From the NCBI GenBank assembly GCA_024707365.1, contig JANPZV010000003.1, positions 118,866 to 182,865 on the forward strand: 64,000 nucleotides of DNA, in the 5' to 3' direction. This document shows positions 58,463 through 64,000 of the stretch, piece by piece. The translations under genes were made by a program, and so were the position numbers. The DNA is from Terricaulis sp. (GTDB taxonomy: Bacteria > Pseudomonadota > Alphaproteobacteria > Caulobacterales > Aquidulcibacteraceae). The notes beneath the pieces were generated by a model. It saw only the letters and a list, made by a program, of their open reading frames with translations, made no database searches and was not told the DNA's origin. Each line of letters opens with the position of its first letter. Within the stretch, counting starts at the first letter, position 1.

Positions 58463-58905
58463 CTAGCGCAGCACGCCGCGCTTTTTCATCGCGAAAGCGT
58501 ACCAGATCAGAAAGAGACAGATCGCGCCGATCACCACGCTCATGATGATCCCGGTTTGGCTTCCACCACGGCTGCGCCATTGCTCATGCCGTATTGGTAC
58601 ACGACGGTTGCGAGATAGGCCGCGAACGAGACGATGAACACAGGCCCGGCCCATTTGCTGCGCAAGAGCAGTAAAATCGCGCCGATCGCGCCCCCGCCCA
58701 CGCCGATGAACCATGCTGGCGTCGTCCAGCCTGGCATCGAGGTGTAATAGGCGATCATCTCTTCGCTGAGCCCATAGGCGCGCAGGTACTCAGCGCCGCC
58801 GGTGGTGGTCATGTAATAATCGTACGTGCCGTAAGCGTTCCACAGCAGTGCGATCACGCCCACCACCCAAAGGTGCCAAGGCGCGCCAGCTTTTGTTTGG
58901 CTCAT
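58463..58905 (-). CDS. Conserved membrane protein (frame break)
   Basis: About 147 residues, four helices: WHLWVVGVIALLWNAYGTYD, PAWFIGVGGGAIGAILLLLR, FIVSFAAYLATVVYQYG and, after a break near 58556, IIMSVVIGAICLFLIWYAFA. Familiar as an uncharacterised alphaproteobacterial protein. Convergent with the DUF983 gene. Confidence 0.75.
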
Positions 58906-58959
58906 GATGTCCTCCCGAAGGCGGGAGGCTAGCACTGGCGCGGCAAAGCGCCAGCGGCG

Positions 58960-59139
58960 TTACGGCGCGAGATCGCCCAGCACGTAATTCACGATCCGGT
59001 CCGCGTCCTTGAAGATGGCGGCGAGATCGGCGGCGGCGCCCTTGGCCTGATGCAGCGAGAGCGCGTGCTCAAAGCCGAAGCGGCGCAGCTCGATCATGGT
59101 GTCCTCGTCCCACTCGTCGCTGATGTCTGCGTCGCTCAT
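58960..59139 (-). CDS. Small acidic protein
   Basis: 59 residues read from the DNA: MSDADISDEWDEDTMIELRR, FGFEHALSLHQAKGAAADLA, then AIFKDADRIVNYVLGDLAP. Mostly helical. A GGGGAGA lies 7 bases upstream of the ATG. Role unknown. Confidence 0.6.
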   Translation of the reverse strand: MSDADISDEWDEDTMIELRRFGFEHALSLHQAKGAAADLAAIFKDADRIVNYVLGDLAP

Positions 59140-59278
59140 GGCCGATCTCCCCGAAGCGGGGGCGCTGTTCTTGCGCCCCGATGTCTCGGGTTTGGGCCAG
59201 ATCTCGCCGGCGCAGGCAAGCTTATGCCGAACGCGGGTTTAACCGCGCTTCTGAACCTTTCGTCCATGCTGGGCGGGC

Positions 59279-59890
59279 ATGGTCGCGGCCATGAAGATGA
59301 TCGCGGCCGCTTGCGCGGCGTTGGCGCTGGCGGCGTGCGGGAGCGCGCCTGAAGCGATGAGTGTGGGCGAAGCGTCAGCGTTCTTGGCGCGGTTCGCCGC
59401 CGGTGAGGCGGACGTGTGCGGCGCCGAGGGGCGGACGCACTTGCGCGGCGCGGTGCGGGCGTATGGCCAGGAAATGGCGACCCATGGCGTGGCCTGGCCG
59501 CAATTCAATCCGGCAGAGGCGCGCGCGCAGGGCGGCTCAGCGACCGATCTTGCGGTGATCGCAGCGTTTTCGATTGGCTTTGTTGAGCGCGGCGATTTGA
59601 TCGGCGCGGCGCAAAGCGCAGCCGAGCAAGCGGCGCGCGCGCATCTTGCCGACATGGCGCGCGTGCGCGGCGGCGCGGTGCAGGCCTGCGCGGAATTTGC
59701 AGCGCTGAATCGCGCCGCCACCGGCTACATGGCCGCGGTGGAGCGGCAAGAGGCGTTGAGCGCCTTCGCCGCGCGCAATGGCGGCGCCGCGCACGATCTG
59801 GCGCTTGTGCATGTGCAGGCGGTGCGCCGCGCCGAAAGCGATCTGCGCGTGGCGCTGCACGTGGCCGAGGCGCGGCTGAGCGCGCGCTGA
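59279..59890 (+). CDS. Hypothetical lipoprotein
   Basis: 203 residues. Lipobox in MKMIAAACAALALAAC near residue 20. The mature part is helical and alanine-rich (GEASAFLARFAAGEADVCGA; MARVRGGAVQACAEFAALNR), with two cysteines. Function unknown. A second ATG at 59291 is equally possible. Confidence 0.6.
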   Translation: MVAAMKMIAAACAALALAACGSAPEAMSVGEASAFLARFAAGEADVCGAEGRTHLRGAVRAYGQEMATHGVAWPQFNPAEARAQGGSATDLAVIAAFSIGFVERGDLIGAAQSAAEQAARAHLADMARVRGGAVQACAEFAALNRAATGYMAAVERQEALSAFAARNGGAAHDLALVHVQAVRRAESDLRVALHVAEARLSAR

Positions 59891-59894
59891 CCGG

Positions 59895-61209
59895 TTAATC
59901 CTGGCCGAACACGCGGGCGAAGATCGCGTCCACGCGCGAGAAATGGTGCGCGTCGTCAAAGAAGCTTTCGAGCTTCTTGGCGTCGAGCTTGGCTGTGACG
60001 TCGGCATCGGCTTTCAGCCCGATCGAGCAGCGCGGTTTCGGCGCGCGGGGGCGGGCTTTGCCACACGGCCATGGCGTTGCGCTGCACCAGCCGATACGCA
60101 TCCTCGCGGCTGACGCCCGCTTGCGTCAGCGCCAGCATGACGCGCTGTGAATTGTGCAAGCCCCCGAGCAGCGCGAGATTGCGCGCCATGTTTTCGGGAT
60201 AAACCACGAGTTTTTCGACCACGCTGGCCAGGCGATGCAGCGCGAAATCGAGGTGGATGGTGGCGTCCGGCCCGATGCCGCGCTCAACGCTTGAGTGGGA
60301 AATATCCCGCTCATGCCAGAGCGCGACGTTTTCCATTGCGGGCGTGACGGCGCTGCGCACAAGCCGCGCAAGGCCGCAGAGATTTTCGGTCAGCACCGGG
60401 TTGCGCTTGTGCGGCATGGCCGAGGAGCCCTTCTGGCCGGGCTCGAAAAACTCTTCGGCTTCCAGAACCTCGGTGCGCTGCAAATGCCGGATCTCGGTGG
60501 CGAGGCGCTCAACGCCCGAGGCCACAATTCCAAGCGCGGCGAAGAAGGCTGCATGGCGATCGCGCGGGATCACTTGGGTTGAGACCGGCTCGACCACGAG
60601 GCCGAGCTTTTCGGCCACATAGGCCTCAACGCGCGGATCGATCTGCGCGAAGGTGCCGACGGCGCCGGAGATGGCGCAGGTGGCGATTTCAAAGCGCGCC
60701 ATGTGCAGGCGCTCAAGATTGCGCGCGAACTCGGCGTAATGGCCGGCGAGCTTGAGGCCGAACGTGGTCGGCTCGGCATGGATGCCGTGGGAGCGGCCAA
60801 TTGTGGGGGTGAATTTGTGTTCGATGGCGCGCTTTTTCAGCGCCGCCATCACCCGCTCGCAGCCGGCGATCAAAAGATCGGACGCGCGCGTGAGCTGCAC
60901 GGCAAGGCAGGTGTCGAGCACGTCGCTTGAGGTCATGCCCTGGTGCGCGAAGCGGCTCTCGGGGCCGACATGCTCGGCGACGCTGGTGAGGAAGGCGATG
61001 ACGTCGTGCTTTACCTCGCGCTCGATCTCATCGATGCGGGCGACGTCGAACTTGCCTTTGGCGCGGTATTCTTCGGCGGCGCTTTTGGGGATCACGCCAA
61101 GCTCGGCCATAGCCTCCATGGCCAGGGTTTCGATCTCGAGCCAAATGCCATAGCGGCTCTCTGGCTCCCAAAGGGCGGCCATCTCGGGGCGGGAATAACG
61201 CGGAATCAT
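59895..61209 (-). CDS. purB: Adenylosuccinate lyase (frame break near the end)
   Basis: About 438 residues. Fumarase/aspartase superfamily signature GSSAMPHKRNP with the mobile catalytic Ser, plus QGMTSSDVLDTCLAVQLTRA and GRSHGIHAEPTTFGLKLAGH. The frame breaks near 60020; the better frame ends LKADADVTAKLDAKKLESFF and FARVFGQD at 59895. Cleaves SAICAR and adenylosuccinate; purB is essential, so the break is likely an error. Confidence 0.94.
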
Positions 61210-61240
61210 GGGCGCTTGTTACGGCGCCCAGGCCGGTTTG

Positions 61241-62627
61241 TCAGGCTTGGGCGGCGGCTAAATCGCGGCGAATGGTGCGGCTCGCCATCCAAAAGCAGAA
61301 GAGGCCGATCACAACCACGACAGAGGTGACGAGCAGGGACATTTTCAGCCCCTCCGCTTGGGCCGTGAGGCAGGCGGCGTCGCCGATGCCGGGCGGGCAG
61401 GCGGCTTTGAAGGCGGCGGCGTCCACGCCGAAATGCCGGGCGGCGAAAATATCGCTGAACATGCCGACAGCCGTGGGCCCAAGGCCAAGCGCGATCAGGT
61501 TGAGGATGAAGAACATCACCGCGACGGCGGTGGCGCGGGTGTGCGGCTTCACGAGGCCCTGGATCGCGGCGTAGACCGGGCCATACCACACCGAATTCAT
61601 CGCCGTGGGGATCGCCAGGATCGCCAGCACCACATAGCCGCTGCTTGGCCCGGCCGGATGGAAGATGGCCCAGAGGAAAAATGGCGTGCCGAGCGCGAAA
61701 GCGATGGCCGGCAGCGTGACGTAGGCGCGCGCGTCGTGCTTGGCGTATTTGTCGGCGATTTTGCCGCCGGCCCAGGTGCCGATCACGCCGGCGATCAGCA
61801 CCATCACCGCAAACGCCACGCCCCGCTCTTGCAGGCCCATGCCGTGCGTGCGCGCGAGGTAGGCGGGCAGAAAGTATGCGTGCCCATAGCCGAGGAAGGA
61901 AACCACCGTGGGCGCCGAACACGGCGTACCAATAGGAAGGCTTGGCCGAGAGCTCTTTGAGCGCGTCGCCGAAGCTGATCTTGTGCGCGGGCGGCGGGGC
62001 GATGCCCAGCTTGCGCGGCTCTTTGAGCGTGAGATAGGCGATGAGGCCCAGCACGACGCCCGGAATGCCGACAACGAAAAACGCCATGCGCCAGCCGAAA
62101 TTGGCGGCGATCACCGCGCCCAGCGCAAAGCCGGCGAAGGTGCCGATCGGCACGCCCATCGAGTAAAGCGCCAGCGCCGAGGCGCGCTTTTCGGGCTTCA
62201 CGTAATCGGAGATCAGCGAATGCGCCGGCGGGGTGCAGCCCGCTTCGCCGACGCCCACGCCAAAGCGATAGAGCAGGATTTGCAGAAAGCTGGTGGCCGT
62301 GCCGCAAAGCGCGGTAAAGCCGCTCCACACCGCCAGCGCGCCGGAAATGATCGCCACGCGATTGCCGCGCTCGGCAAAGCGCGCAATCGGGATGCCGAGC
62401 ACGGTGTAAAACAGCGCGAAGGCGAGCCCGCCAAGCAGGCCAAGCTGGGTGTCGCTGAGATTGAGCGCTTGTTTGATATCCTCGCCCAGCACGGCGACGA
62501 TCTGGCGATCGACGAAATTGAGCGTGTAGATGGCGAGCAAAAGCCAAAGCGCGTAGCGGACGTGGCCATCGCTGAGGCCGGGCGCGGCAAGTTTATTTTC
62601 GCCCGGCTGGGCAGCTGCGTCCGTCAT
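61241..62627 (-). CDS. MFS transporter, spinster-like (frame break)
   Basis: About 462 residues. LLLAIYTLNFVDRQIVAVLG, FAERGNRVAIISGALAVWSG and GVGEAGCTPPAHSLISDYVK match the carrier at 19090. The frame breaks near 61915 and resumes SFLGYGHAYFLPAYLARTHG. Substrate unknown; no TonB receptor is adjacent. Confidence 0.85.
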
Positions 62628-62696
62628 ACATCCTCCCGCGCGCACTTATGTGCGTCTCGATACAGGAGTGTATGGGTAAGCCGTTTCCCCGCCAAG

Positions 62697-62789
62697 CCCC
62701 GCACGTGATGCGGGGCGCCAGGGCCAAAAGCGCGCTTGTGGCTCTGGATCCCTGCTCTCGGCCCGGCGTTCGCCGGGCGCTCGGCAGGG
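62697..62789. terminator. Two intergenic stem-loops
   Basis: CCCCGCA/TGCGGGG at 62697-62715 and a long GC-rich hairpin at 62750-62789 with a TTCG loop (CCCGGCG-TTCG-CCGGGCG core). They lie between two minus-strand genes and may end transcription of the upstream one. No T tract. Confidence 0.45.
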
Positions 62790-62803
62790 AAGCGTTCAGC
62801 GGC

Positions 62804-63321
62804 TCAGCGCGGACAATCTCCGCTTCGGCGTATGCCGAGCCAGACGATCTTGTCTTGAAGCGGGGTGAAGGTGTTGTCCGTCACGTAGCCGATGCGCACG
62901 CAGCGCCCTCCAAGGTCTGGCCCCCCCGCGGCTTGCGGTGTGACGAAAGGCGGGCGTTTGGCTATTCGCCCTTATCTCAAAGCTGACGCCATTGACCGAA
63001 AAGGTCTGCGGAATGTTTCCACCCGGAGAACCGGGCTCAAAATTCTCGACCCGCCCTTCGGCGATATTCATGCGTCCTTCGGCCATCGCACGCTGGAGCG
63101 ACTGACTTTCAGACCAATGACCCCAAGTTATGGTCAGCGCAAAAATCAAAGCAAAGCAGAAGCCGACCGCCGCCGCGATTTGTAGCCCGTGCGCCGCGCG
63201 CGGCATACATTGCCGCTGCTGCAAAAGCAAAGTGCATGAGGACGATGAGCGAAAACCATGGGGGCTGATAGGCGCGTGTGCTCAGATCAAAAAGCACCGT
63301 GTATGCACTGAGATCGTCCAT
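62804..63321 (-). CDS. Membrane-anchored hypothetical protein (two frame breaks)
   Basis: About 172 residues restored. Starts MDDLSAYTVLFDLSTRAYQP, one or two helices (FSLIVLMHFAFAAAAMYAAR; LQIAAAVGFCFALIFALTIT), then a small soluble part (MAEGRMNIAEGRVENFEPGS; FSVNGVSFEI) and an ending VRIGYVTDNTFTPLQDKIVW, LGIRRSGDCPR. Breaks lie near 63205 and 62960. Function unknown. Confidence 0.65.
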
Positions 63322-63335
63322 GCGCACGCGTGCCC

Positions 63336-64000
63336 CTAGATCAGCCCCAAGCTCTTAAAGCTCGCCACCCCGTCGCGGCCGACGACGAGGTGATCGTGCA
63401 CGCGCACGCTGATGGGCTCGAGCGCCTTGATGATCTCGCGCGTGATGGCGAGATCCTGGGCGCTGGGCTTGGGATCGCCCGAGGGGTGGTTGTGCACGAG
63501 GATCACCGCGCCTGCGGAAAGCTCGAGCGCGCGGCGGGCGATTTCGCGCGGATAGACAGGGGCGTGATCGATGGTGCCTTCATTCATCACCTCATCGGCG
63601 ATGAGTTGGTTTTCCCGTCGAGAAACAGCACGCGGAATTGCTCGCGCGGATCATGCGCCAGCGCGTTGCGGCAATAATTGACGAGCTGCGTCCAGGAGGT
63701 GATCACCGTGCGCTTGGCGAGTTCGCCCTTTTGCGCGCGCAGCATGAGCGCGTGGGTGATTTTCAGATCCTGCGCCACGGCCGGGCCGGCGCCGCTCACC
63801 TCCGCGATGCGCGCAGGCTCAGCCGCCAGCACCCCGGCAAGGGAGCCAAAACGCGCGATCAGCGCCTTGGCGATGGGTTTTGTATCCTGGCGCGGGATGA
63901 AGCGGAACAGCATCAGCTCCAAAGCTCGTAATCGGCTAGCGCATCGGCGCCGGCGTCGGCGAAGCGCTCGCGCAGGCGGTCGCGGTGGCCGTGATAATGC
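63336..64000 (-). CDS. radC: RadC/JAB-domain DNA repair protein (5' end outside window, two frame breaks)
   Basis: The HhH part (GHRDRLRERFADAG, LARFGSLAGVLAAEPARIAE-like: ALIARFGSLAGVLAAEPARI, AEVSGAGPAVAQDLK) is followed by the JAB metal site: DEVMNEGTIDHAPVYPREIA, AVILVHNHPSGDPKPSAQD (HxH...D). Frame breaks near 63617 (one A short) and 63925 (one T short). The start lies beyond 64000. RadC-type proteins are linked to recombination but their role is not settled. Confidence 0.88.

Overview
The window is GC-rich bacterial DNA, most likely from an alphaproteobacterium near the Caulobacterales/Hyphomonadaceae. Pointers to this are the TonB receptors paired with spinster-type MFS carriers, an HWE/HisKA_2 sensor kinase, DUF1476 and DUF983 proteins, a PurC-PurS gene order, a fused MrpAB antiporter operon, a CpaE-like polarity ATPase, and many GTGA/ATGA gene overlaps. 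I cannot name the species. At least 22 genes are interrupted by single-base frame breaks, mostly in homopolymers. They hit housekeeping genes (purB, sppA, mrpC, mrpD, radC) and pathway genes alike, so most are probably read or assembly errors. I give restored gene spans and say where each break lies.

Layout. 1-3.3 kb: sensor kinase, a coupled run of small genes, NhaA. 3.5-4.9 kb: an IS110-family element of the IS1111 type with subterminal inverted repeats and a candidate bridge-RNA region. 4.9-11.1 kb: an accessory block of about 20 very small genes, many translationally coupled, with paralogous pairs (two FAS1 + degenerate cold-shock modules, two short 'DxNEA' proteins, two 'GIWR' proteins, two 'MNYSI' proteins) and a secreted seven-repeat WxC protein. 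11.1-14.5 kb: a cation-efflux remnant, a secreted protein divergent from a restriction-controller-like (C-protein) regulator with C-box-like palindromes, then a phage-type DUF5681 gene and a ParB-DNA methyltransferase. 15.4-16.6 kb: a lone atpB with a 19-bp duplication, then a two-hairpin ACGA guanidine-II riboswitch in front of a Gdx/SugE-type exporter.

16.8-30.4 kb looks like an uptake and catabolic locus: TonB receptor, MFS carrier, two secreted type-B carboxylesterases, TetR, an MHS-type permease, a lipoprotein M28-like hydrolase, LysR, a halogenase-like flavoprotein and a LysE exporter. 30.5-41 kb: YggS, a MarR-redox group, 6-phosphogluconate dehydrogenase, the Mrp antiporter operon (mrpG-F-E-D-C-AB) and a tandem Usp protein. 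41.5-50 kb: gph, glmU-rpiA, a SET-domain protein, a second TonB receptor, tRNA-Pro(CGG), tRNA-Gln(UUG) and sppA, with palindromic intergenic repeats. 50.9-64 kb: purine genes (purQ, purS, purC, purB), a long CpaE-like ATPase that appears fused to a membrane segment and Sel1 repeats, a methyltransferase, small membrane proteins, another MFS carrier and radC running off the right edge.

The items I find most worth pursuing are the CpaE-Sel1 fusion, the duplicated FAS1/cold-shock module in the small-gene block, the orphan C-protein circuit, the guanidine-II switch, and the IS1111 element with its presumed bridge RNA.
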